From NCBI GenBank assembly GCA_041665285.1, contig JBAYJC010000010.1, positions 1 to 44,480 of the forward strand: a stretch of 44,480 bases of DNA, written 5' to 3'. A program made the translations under genes and the position numbers. Under the pieces are notes generated by a model, which worked only from the letters and a program-made list of their open reading frames with translations, was not told the origin of the DNA and did no database searches. Shown here piece after piece: positions 36,477 through 41,907 of this stretch. The stretch's first letter is position 1; each line of letters starts with the position of its first letter. The stretch is from JBAYJC01 sp041665285 (lineage in GTDB: Bacteria; Patescibacteriota; Patescibacteriia; 2-12-FULL-60-25).

Positions 36477-36511
36477 AGTAAGTAATTCCTAGTATACAGG
36501 ATACGACTTCG

Positions 36512-36540
36512 ACAAACAAAAACACCCTGACTGGGTGTTT
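36512..36540 (-). terminator. Intrinsic terminator
   Basis: On the minus strand AAACACCC pairs with GGGTGTTT around AGTCA, followed by TTGTTTG. It ends the three-gene DUF4430 operon. Confidence 0.8.
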
Positions 36541-36554
36541 GTGTTGCTGTGTGG

Positions 36555-37025
36555 TTATTGTTTCTTTTCTTCGACTTGTTGCACCTCGTCTGTTGGTGCG
36601 CTTTCCTCTATTGGATCTGTCACTGCTTTGATTTCGACGAGCATCTGCTCCATGGCATTCAGCTTTTGCATCACCTCTACCATCTCCGCATGCGTAGCGG
36701 CACGCTCCTCTTCCTGCGCCTGCACGGTTTTTGCCTCAGCCGCAGAATAGGCGAGCACGCCTGTCAACACCACAGCAAAGCCGCTCACAATGGCCGCGGT
36801 CCAAATATGACTTGCTCCCCGTGCCGCGTGCCAGGAATGATGATCGCGGATATGAGAGACAGGACCCACATAACGCACATTGCACGATTCTCCACACTTG
36901 CTATGCCCACAAGAAGAGCCAGGCCCGCACGGAAGCGGTCCTGCGGCTTCAGCCATGGCTTTGCTCGGCCGGCACTTCCCGCGTTTGGTGGATGGAGATT
37001 TTTTGGAAAAGAGGGACGCGAACAT
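36555..37025 (-). CDS. Single-pass membrane protein with a Cys-rich N-terminus
   Basis: Unrecognised 156-residue protein. The N-terminal part has cysteines at about 18, 33, 39, 44 and 48 in CGPGSSCGHSKCGESC, with nearby His residues (DHHSWH), suggesting metal binding. One transmembrane helix (about 75-97, IWTAAIVSGFAVVLTGVLAYSA) is followed by a helical, acidic C-terminus. The first 77 nt overlap the 3' end of the DUF6580 gene in another frame. A start at 36956 would reduce this to 8 nt, but an extended -10 box at 37058-37066 with a 32-nt gap supports 37025. It closes a three-gene operon. Confidence 0.65.
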   Translation of the reverse strand: MFASLFSKKSPSTKRGKCRPSKAMAEAAGPLPCGPGSSCGHSKCGESCNVRYVGPVSHIRDHHSWHAARGASHIWTAAIVSGFAVVLTGVLAYSAAEAKTVQAQEEERAATHAEMVEVMQKLNAMEQMLVEIKAVTDPIEESAPTDEVQQVEEKKQ

Positions 37026-37581
37026 ACAAAGAGCTCAAAGAATTATCTTCGCGACTTAGTATAGCACGAAGAAAATCTCGTTGCCACAAGACGCAGACCA
37101 TCTCTGCGGCAAGTACGAGCCCCATGGTCCACAACGCATCCCCTACAAGTCCATTGCGATAAAATGGCACGGCCAATAGGTAGCAATGCAGAAGGCCGGC
37201 AAACGTTTTGTCATACCACGGCGTAAACATCCAGACCGCGGCGTTTGTCACGAGAAAGAAAATCGTGGAGCCAAATACGCTCGTCAGCACGGCTACGTCC
37301 ATGCGCTTCCATCGACGGAGGGCATAACTCACAAGACCGACCGCAACAAACGAACCATATACCGTGAGCATGAGCGGCCATTCATAGAATCCAAGGATGG
37401 CATCCGCGACAAGCATGGCGACCAACGGAACACCAACAACCATACGCTTGCTCACATACCATCCTGCCACAATAGACGCGCCTATCACGGGCGTAGCATT
37501 CCATGCGTGCGGCAATAATCGTCCAGCAATCACAACAGCGACCAACACGATTCCTGCAAAGAGCTCCTCCTTTTTTATCAT
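36949..37581 (-). CDS. DUF6580 family putative transport protein (ECF S-component-like)
   Basis: The 210-residue protein has about six transmembrane segments and matches the DUF6580 pattern. AGRLLPHAWNATPVIGASIVAGWYVSKR comes at the start, then LVAMLVADAILGFYEWPLMLTVYGSF, FGSTIFFLVTNAAVWMF and LLAVPFYRNGLVGDALWT. DUF6580 proteins are described as putative transport proteins related to ECF substrate-binding (S) components. It starts 2 nt after the stop of the DUF4430 gene, so both come from one mRNA. The pairing suggests uptake of a vitamin-like ligand, but no energising ECF ATPase or T-component is in the window. Confidence 0.85.
   Translation of the reverse strand: MIKKEELFAGIVLVAVVIAGRLLPHAWNATPVIGASIVAGWYVSKRMVVGVPLVAMLVADAILGFYEWPLMLTVYGSFVAVGLVSYALRRWKRMDVAVLTSVFGSTIFFLVTNAAVWMFTPWYDKTFAGLLHCYLLAVPFYRNGLVGDALWTMGLVLAAEMVCVLWQRDFLRAILSREDNSLSSLYVRVPLFQKISIHQTREVPAEQSHG
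37058..37066 (-). promoter_or_regulatory. Internal extended -10 element (TGC-TATACT)
   Basis: It lies on the minus strand inside the DUF6580 gene, 32 nt before the start codon at 37025, and could give the third gene an additional promoter. Confidence 0.4.
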
Positions 37582-37583
37582 AT

Positions 37584-38039
37584 CTATGGAGTAAACTGTC
37601 CCTTCACAAGTTTCCACACCATCACATCACCCGGCTTAACGATCGCGGTGCTCGCTCCCTTTTCCCCATACGTATTATTGATCCAATACTGCCACCAGGC
37701 ATCCATGCTCCCCTTTTTCTCATCAATCGATTCGATGAACACCCCCATATCTCCACCGTAATCCTTAAAACCAAGTTTCATGTTTCCTTTTTCCGTTGCC
37801 TCTTTCAAAACATCGAACACCGTCTGATTTTCACGCCACGCAATATCGCGCACGATCTTAATCGTTCCATCTCCTTCATCCACCATCACGCTCACAAGAA
37901 GCTCAGCTGTCTGCACCACCGGCGCAACCTCCGGAGCAGTCGTGGCCACACGCCGACTCACTCCATACGCATACCCCCCATAAAAAACAACGACGAACGC
38001 AAGAGCACTGAGAAGAAAACCAAGAAGGCGTTTTTGCAT
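37584..38039 (-). CDS. DUF4430 (transcobalamin C-terminal-like) exported protein
   Basis: The 151-residue protein has an N-terminal signal or anchor (LLGFLLSALAFVVVFYGGYAYGV). A DUF4430 domain follows: VSVMVDEGDGTIKIVRDIAWRENQTVFDVLKEATEK, GFKDYGGDMGVFIESIDEKKGSM, then WWQYWINNTYGEKGASTAIVKPGDVMVWKLV. The W-x-Y-x-[IV]-N and x-x-x-G-D-x-[VI]-x-W signatures are diagnostic. The domain is related to the ligand-binding beta domain of transcobalamin and intrinsic factor and often precedes ECF S-component genes in other bacteria, as it does here. The start at 38039 has TTGCAT-N17-TACGCT ending 8 nt upstream. Confidence 0.88.
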   Translation of the reverse strand: MQKRLLGFLLSALAFVVVFYGGYAYGVSRRVATTAPEVAPVVQTAELLVSVMVDEGDGTIKIVRDIAWRENQTVFDVLKEATEKGNMKLGFKDYGGDMGVFIESIDEKKGSMDAWWQYWINNTYGEKGASTAIVKPGDVMVWKLVKGQFTP

Positions 38040-38047
38040 AGAACGAG

Positions 38048-38076
38048 AGCGTAGCGGAAAGAACTCCCCAATGCAA
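38048..38076 (-). promoter_or_regulatory. Promoter of the DUF4430-DUF6580 operon
   Basis: On the minus strand TTGCAT (38076-38071) and TACGCT (38053-38048) are 17 nt apart, and the ATG follows 8 nt later. Confidence 0.5.
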
Positions 38077-38080
38077 ACAC

Positions 38081-38113
38081 CACAAAAAACAACGGTTTTC
38101 ACCGTTGTTTTTT
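38081..38113 (-). terminator. Intrinsic terminator of tRNA-Val
   Basis: On the minus strand AAAAAACAACGGT pairs with ACCGTTGTTTTTT around GAAA. Confidence 0.9.
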
Positions 38114-38114
38114 G

Positions 38115-38191
38115 TGGTGGACGGCAGAGGAGTCGAACCTCTGACCTTCACAATGTCAATGTGACGCTCTAACCAACTGAGCTAGCCGTCC
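38115..38191 (-). tRNA. tRNA-Val (anticodon GAC)
   Basis: A 77-nt tRNA with encoded CCA. The acceptor GGACGGC pairs with GCCGTCC, the D-arm is CTAGCTCAGTTGGTTAGAG, the anticodon stem TCACA/TGTGA frames TTGACAT, and the T-loop is GTTCGACTC. It reads GUC and GUU. Confidence 0.96.
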
Positions 38192-38216
38192 AAGGCTATG
38201 CTGAATGATGCCCACT

Positions 38217-38307
38217 GTCGAACCTCTGATCTGCCCGATAGGCATCGGACCATTCTAACCCCCGCCAAAGGCGGGTCCGCCTCTGGCGGAAACTGAGCTA
38301 GCCGTCC
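38217..38307 (-). pseudogene. Broken tRNA copy upstream of tRNA-Val
   Basis: The 5' part (GGACGGCTAGCTCAGTT, 38307-38291) is identical to tRNA-Val, and TCAGAGGTTCGAC (38229-38217) matches its T-arm. Between them a palindromic repeat (38261-38290) interrupts the D-loop, and the anticodon arm cannot form a seven-base loop. After TTCGAC the sequence diverges, so the 3' acceptor strand is missing. It lies between the tRNA promoter and the intact gene. Confidence 0.75.
38261..38290 (-). repeat. Dispersed palindromic repeat C inside the broken tRNA
   Basis: Two adjacent palindromes, CCCGCCAAAGGCGGG and TCCGCCTCTGGCGGA, lie exactly in what was the D-loop. Similar double palindromes are, to my knowledge, frequent in CPR genomes. 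Confidence 0.7.
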
Positions 38308-38326
38308 AGGCATCTTGAGCGGGAGC

Positions 38327-38355
38327 ATCATAACCAAACCGCTTCCCTGCGTCAA
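38327..38355 (-). promoter_or_regulatory. Promoter of the tRNA-Val unit
   Basis: On the minus strand TTGACG (38355-38350) and TATGAT (38332-38327) are 17 nt apart. It would transcribe the broken copy first and then tRNA-Val. Confidence 0.7.
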
Positions 38356-38413
38356 CCACGTACAATAGGCGTGTCCCTTCATCACAATTTATACGCCATG
38401 GTTTATCCTCATG

Positions 38414-38450
38414 TAAAAAAACAAGCCGTAGGTCGCGAGGGACTAGGCTT
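38414..38450 (-). terminator. Intrinsic terminator of the UPRTase-like gene
   Basis: On the minus strand AAGCC pairs with GGCTT around an inner GTC/GAC stem, followed by TGTTTTTTTAC. Confidence 0.75.
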
Positions 38451-38481
38451 TGCGCAAGAGACACGGTGCAGACAGTAGCGT

Positions 38482-39483
38482 TTACACCTCGAGGTGGAGG
38501 ATACGCTGGGCGAGCTCCGGAGGAAGGATCCCGGTTGATGCCCAGTGAGACTCGGCGTACCTCGGGCCGACCCTGCGCATCCACCAGTCACCGAAGTCGC
38601 CGACGAGCGATACTCCCACATGAGCGAACGCGTCAGACTTGGCTACGATGTACGCGCGGTTGTTCAGGCATGTGCCCAAATGCCACACGACAATCTTACG
38701 AACCAAGGGGTAGCGCCTGTACACGCCCGCGATGAACTCCGGCACTCCGAAGAGCGCAAGGACCACGATCTGATTCTGCTGGACGCCGTGATTGAGTAGA
38801 TACTCGATCGCCTGCACCACCGTACTACCCGTGGCCCCCATGGGGTCAGGCACGAACCACACATCACAGGCTCGCGCGGCATCCGTGAACTCGGGGACGT
38901 AGTACTGCTTGGTCTGGCGCGGATTCACGTGATCGCGGCAGATCCCGAACGGCAGAAGCGTCACGCCGTGCGGATTGAGCTCCTCGGCAAAGGGCAAAGA
39001 GCCACGGAGCGGGATCACCGCGCCGGTCTTCTGCGGATTCACGGCAAAGCTGAGCATGTACGGCACCACATAGCTCCGAAGAAGCTCCTGCGTGATGCTC
39101 CGGAACCTCGGCCCCGTGACACGGTCACCCGTCATGCCGTTGATGCAGAGCGCGGCCAGCAGATCCTGGCACGTGGCATTCCCCTTCGGCAGTTCCAGCG
39201 TGCCATTGCGCACGAGGTGACGCACCTGCCACTCCAGCACTCTCAACGCGTTGAAGGAAAGCGCGTCGTAGGGCGGCTCATCCTTGTCACGCGTACGGGT
39301 GTCGTTGCGGGCCATCTCCTGATTCAGGATCGCAAGAGCCTGCTCCCGCGCCTTGAGGTTCATCTCGAACGTGAAATCATGCAACCGATTCGTACGCTCC
39401 TGTTCCAGTCTGAGCCAAATGTAGTAGACGTGGAGGAGCTCCTGAGCGTAATCCTCGTGCAGTCTCAACATCGTTGTTTTCAC
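38482..39483 (-). CDS. Uracil phosphoribosyltransferase-like protein with N-terminal extension
   Basis: The C-terminal half of this 333-residue protein resembles UPRTase. The PRPP-binding loop VPDPMGATGSTV is at 211-222, ALFGVPEFIAGVYRRYP follows at 243-259, then a CLNNRAYIV stretch matching the family's LNENGYIVPGL, and GDFGDWW at 295-301. UPRTase converts uracil and PRPP to UMP. The first 100 residues are helical (LRLEQERTNRLHDF, FNALRVLEWQVRHLV) and foreign to UPRTase, so the true substrate or a regulatory use is uncertain. The start is GTG at 39483 with AGAGGA 7 nt upstream. It is GC-rich, monocistronic, and has its own promoter and terminator. Confidence 0.8.
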   Translation of the reverse strand: MKTTMLRLHEDYAQELLHVYYIWLRLEQERTNRLHDFTFEMNLKAREQALAILNQEMARNDTRTRDKDEPPYDALSFNALRVLEWQVRHLVRNGTLELPKGNATCQDLLAALCINGMTGDRVTGPRFRSITQELLRSYVVPYMLSFAVNPQKTGAVIPLRGSLPFAEELNPHGVTLLPFGICRDHVNPRQTKQYYVPEFTDAARACDVWFVPDPMGATGSTVVQAIEYLLNHGVQQNQIVVLALFGVPEFIAGVYRRYPLVRKIVVWHLGTCLNNRAYIVAKSDAFAHVGVSLVGDFGDWWMRRVGPRYAESHWASTGILPPELAQRILHLEV

Positions 39484-39521
39484 AAGTACGTCCTCTCTGG
39501 GTTCATGTAATGACCCACGGC

Positions 39522-39550
39522 ATCTTGCGCGTATCCAAATTACCTGTCAA
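39522..39550 (-). promoter_or_regulatory. Promoter of the UPRTase-like gene
   Basis: On the minus strand TTGACA (39550-39545) and CAAGAT (39527-39522) are 17 nt apart. Confidence 0.65.
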
Positions 39551-39563
39551 ATCGTCCACGGAA

Positions 39564-39593
39564 TAAAAAAGCGCCGTCAGGATGACAGGCGCG
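39564..39593 (-). terminator. Intrinsic terminator of the Cys-rich lipoprotein gene
   Basis: On the minus strand GCGCC pairs with GGCGC around a GTCA/TGAC inner stem, followed by TTTTTTATT. Confidence 0.85.
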
Positions 39594-39625
39594 AGAACTC
39601 CTCCACGATCTTCCGCAGGGCTTCC

Positions 39626-40105
39626 TTACTCCGGCACGCAGATACCGAGACGCAGGCCAGGCTCGCTTCGGCAGGTGTAGCCAGGGCCGCGGCACCAGGT
39701 TCCGGGGGTACAGGCGCGCATGCACCGAAGGCCGAGCGGCGTTTCCGCGCAGATGCCGAGGCCGTCGCCGCAGACATCGCCGCGGGTCATGCAGAGCCGA
39801 ACGCAGTAGCCACCAGGAAGTGCACGACCGCCCGCAGACGTGAGGCACGAGGCTGTGTCTTCGCCGTGACAGTCCGCCTGCGAGGTACACGCGCTCCCCA
39901 CGGTCCCGGGCAGGTTCGGGCACGCGGCTTCGGTCGTCCCCTGTGGACAACATCGGCCAAACCGGCACACCCAGTCGAGCGGGCACATCTCTGCCTGCCC
40001 AGGCGCCGTCGGCGGTCCACAGCGGATCGCCCCGTTCTGATCGAGCTCTGCCCCCAAACATCCCACAAGTGCCACGAAGAGCACCCACTTCATCCAGTTC
40101 ATCAT
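39626..40105 (-). CDS. Cysteine-rich exported lipoprotein, SD-led
   Basis: The 159-residue protein has a signal peptide with a lipobox (WVLFVALVGC) and a mature part with about 17 cysteines in a spaced pattern (CPLDWVCRFGRCCPQG, SACTSQADCHGED, GYCVRLCMTRGDVCGDGLGICAE, LRCMRACTPGTWCRGPGYTC). This style of disulfide-rich lipoprotein is typical of myxobacteria and other predatory or GC-rich Deltaproteobacteria, not of CPR. The start at 40105 has GGAGGA 5 nt upstream. It needs an oxidising envelope to fold. Function is unknown; adhesion or surface display is possible. Confidence 0.78.
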   Translation of the reverse strand: MMNWMKWVLFVALVGCLGAELDQNGAIRCGPPTAPGQAEMCPLDWVCRFGRCCPQGTTEAACPNLPGTVGSACTSQADCHGEDTASCLTSAGGRALPGGYCVRLCMTRGDVCGDGLGICAETPLGLRCMRACTPGTWCRGPGYTCRSEPGLRLGICVPE

Positions 40106-40156
40106 GGCTTCCTCCTCGGAAACTCCGCGCAGACTCTCTCCTATCTGCGACAGCAT

Positions 40157-40184
40157 ATCCTAGCAGGAAAACCAGAAAAGTCAA
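40157..40184 (-). promoter_or_regulatory. Promoter of the Cys-rich lipoprotein gene
   Basis: On the minus strand TTGACT (40184-40179) and TAGGAT (40162-40157) are 16 nt apart, with TGC before the -10 box. Confidence 0.6.
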
Positions 40185-40258
40185 GGTCCTTCCTCACACC
40201 TTCAGTTCTATCCTGATGGGACCATCAAGAAAAATGACACCAAAAAAGCGTCTTTTCT

Positions 40259-40287
40259 TAAAAAAACTCCCACGCATACACATGGGA
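40259..40287 (-). terminator. Intrinsic terminator
   Basis: On the minus strand CCCATG pairs with CGTGGG (one G-U pair), followed by AGTTTTTTT. It follows the unknown 275-residue gene. Confidence 0.7.
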
Positions 40288-40295
40288 TCAGGGTC

Positions 40296-41123
40296 TCATT
40301 TCTTGGATTCCGTGACGGCCCTCAGGAGGACGAAGTAGGTACCGCAAGGAAACACAACGTCCAAAGGACAAGAAAACGCCGTGTTACTGCTCCGGAACTT
40401 CCATTTGGGCTTGAACCAGAAACACGGGATCGTCTTGACGCCGCCATCTATGTTCGAACTCCACCCATAGCCTTCTTCGTCCATCAGCACATAGAGACCT
40501 CGTTTCAAGTTTTTTGTGCGTGCCATCCAATAACAACACGCAATAAACGCCGACTCATGTCCCTGAGGAGCTGTTCGAGAAGGATCAATAGGGAACCGCA
40601 TCACCCCCACCGGCGGATGAAGCGGGATGTGTGGCAATCCAAACCAATTAGCCGCCTCGTTGTACGTCATGGACGATACTCCGCATCCGATCTCCACAAG
40701 ATACGACTGCTTTGGAAAGTGCAACGCTTTCCTATTTGGATCGCTCCCAAGCGTAAGCAACGTGTACGCACCGTCAATGTACTTTTCCCCGCTTCTGGGG
40801 GTAGTGCTGGCCTGATACTCAGCGATAAAAAGGTTCATCACCTCCTGCACGCTCAGCGCGGGCATGGTGAACGTAGCAGGTTCGCAGGGAGTAAGCGTTG
40901 GCTCGCGCATCGTGATGGATCCACGATATGGCGAGAGCGCGCCTGGGTGAGATGTCGTGTCCTGACTCTCCATGAGAAGCTCTACCACCCGTGAGGACAA
41001 CGCCGAGTCCTGCTCAAGGCGGCTGAGAGCGTCTTCGCTCGCCCCACGCTTTTTCAGCTCTTCCTTAACATGCTTCAGGCAATCCTTGCCCTGGACCACC
41101 GCTAATGCCGTGTCGGATTTCAT
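40296..41123 (-). CDS. Hypothetical protein, SD-led
   Basis: Unrecognised 275-residue protein starting MKSDTALAVVQGKDCL at 41123 with AGGAG about 8 nt upstream. The N-terminal 60 residues are helical (CLKHVKEELKKRGASEDALSRLEQDSALSSRVVELLMES). The rest reads as a globular domain with ALSVQEVMNLFIAEY, YLVEIGCGVSSMTYNEAANWFGLPHIPLHPP and repeated aromatic residues near the C-terminus (TIPCFWFKPKWKF). The VEIGCG fragment recalls a methyltransferase motif I, but the remaining motifs are missing, so I do not assign it. A longer in-frame extension upstream overlaps the pgpA gene and lacks any start signal. Confidence 0.65.
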   Translation of the reverse strand: MKSDTALAVVQGKDCLKHVKEELKKRGASEDALSRLEQDSALSSRVVELLMESQDTTSHPGALSPYRGSITMREPTLTPCEPATFTMPALSVQEVMNLFIAEYQASTTPRSGEKYIDGAYTLLTLGSDPNRKALHFPKQSYLVEIGCGVSSMTYNEAANWFGLPHIPLHPPVGVMRFPIDPSRTAPQGHESAFIACCYWMARTKNLKRGLYVLMDEEGYGWSSNIDGGVKTIPCFWFKPKWKFRSSNTAFSCPLDVVFPCGTYFVLLRAVTESKK

Positions 41124-41171
41124 CTGGAAGCTCCTCTCTCTATCAGCCCCTGATGTGAAACAAGCGGACGA

Positions 41172-41200
41172 AGATTCACACGATTCCCCAAAACAGTCAA
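41172..41200 (-). promoter_or_regulatory. Promoter of the unknown 275-residue gene
   Basis: On the minus strand TTGACT (41200-41195) and GAATCT (41177-41172) are 17 nt apart. Confidence 0.55.
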
Positions 41201-41210
41201 GATCAAGAGA

Positions 41211-41242
41211 TATAAAACGCCCCTCCTTGCGAACAGGAGGGG
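41211..41242 (-). terminator. Terminator-like palindrome after pgpA
   Basis: CCCCTCC (41220-41226) pairs with GGAGGGG (41236-41242); the minus strand continues GCGTTTTATA. The palindrome closely resembles repeat B (27877-27897), so it may be a repeat copy serving as a terminator. Confidence 0.55.
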
Positions 41243-41809
41243 CTAGGAGGCGATCTTGAGAATCGCGGCAGTTGCGGCGCACGCAGGAAGCGCGGCCACT
41301 GTGTCGTCGATCATGATGCCAAAGGAGGTGCCGCTGAAGTGCTTTTCCACGGCATTGACCGGCCACGGCTTCTGAGAGTCGACGATGCGGAACACAAGAA
41401 AGGACACGAGCAGAGCCACGACTTTCGTGCCCTGGGTTCCGGCCATGAGCCACACGGGCAGTCCCGCGAGGAACTGGCCATGGAACTCATCAATACAGGT
41501 CTCGTTGAAGTCCGAGATGACCATCTCGCCCGTGTGGCGCATGCGTGGGCCAGTGGTCAGAAAGAGAAAGCGCTCGGCAGTGCCGATAACGAGGATGCCC
41601 ACGAGAAAGCTCGCGATCGTGATCACCGAAGGGATGAACCACCCCTGGTACCCAATGAGCCAAATCTGCGCCGTGAGCGCCACGAACGCGCCGGCCGTCC
41701 CGCCCATGGATCCGGGCTTCCCGCGCACCTTTCCAGGAGCAAATCCCACGAAGAAGGTCGTCGCGAGACAGAGCGCCAGCCAATTCCACGTGTTCTGAAA
41801 TCGCTTCAT
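41243..41809 (-). CDS. pgpA: Phosphatidylglycerophosphatase A family protein
   Basis: PgpA removes phosphate from phosphatidylglycerophosphate to give phosphatidylglycerol. The 188-residue membrane protein shows the family motifs: FAPGKVRGKPGSMGGTAGAF near the N-terminus, CIDEFHGQFLAGLPVWL in place of the IDE.VGQ motif, FLVFRIVDSQKPWPVNAVEKHF, and the final GTSFGIMIDDTVAALPA with its paired aspartates. Three to four transmembrane helices surround them. The gene is SD-led (GGAGG 7 nt before the ATG), GC-rich and monocistronic, unlike housekeeping genes elsewhere in the window. Divergent spacing in the first motif leaves some doubt about exact substrate. Confidence 0.88.
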   Translation of the reverse strand: MKRFQNTWNWLALCLATTFFVGFAPGKVRGKPGSMGGTAGAFVALTAQIWLIGYQGWFIPSVITIASFLVGILVIGTAERFLFLTTGPRMRHTGEMVISDFNETCIDEFHGQFLAGLPVWLMAGTQGTKVVALLVSFLVFRIVDSQKPWPVNAVEKHFSGTSFGIMIDDTVAALPACAATAAILKIAS

Positions 41810-41829
41810 GACATGCCTCCGGTCAGAGA

Positions 41830-41858
41830 ATCCTAGTGGACATCATATCTTGCGTCAA
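41830..41858 (-). promoter_or_regulatory. Promoter of pgpA
   Basis: On the minus strand TTGACG (41858-41853) and TAGGAT (41835-41830) are 17 nt apart. It directly abuts the terminator of the upstream gene. Confidence 0.7.
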
Positions 41859-41860
41859 AC

Positions 41861-41903
41861 AAAAAGACGCTGGCGTGCTCCAGAGAGGAGTCACGCGAGC
41901 GTC
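41861..41903 (-). terminator. Intrinsic terminator of the 527-residue gene
   Basis: On the minus strand GACGCT and AGCGTC close a long imperfect hairpin (inner CGTG/CACG and TCC/GGA pairs), followed by TTTTTGTTTG. Confidence 0.85.
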
Positions 41904-41907
41904 AGGT

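Noticed and set aside
39571..39593. GTCATCCTGA inside a terminator as another copy of repeat A
   Set aside because: Only ten bases match and the rest of the repeat ends are absent; the hairpin is fully explained as a terminator.
40296..41123. Methyltransferase assignment from VEIGCG
   Set aside because: Only a six-residue resemblance to motif I is present and no following acidic strand or motif IV is recognisable.
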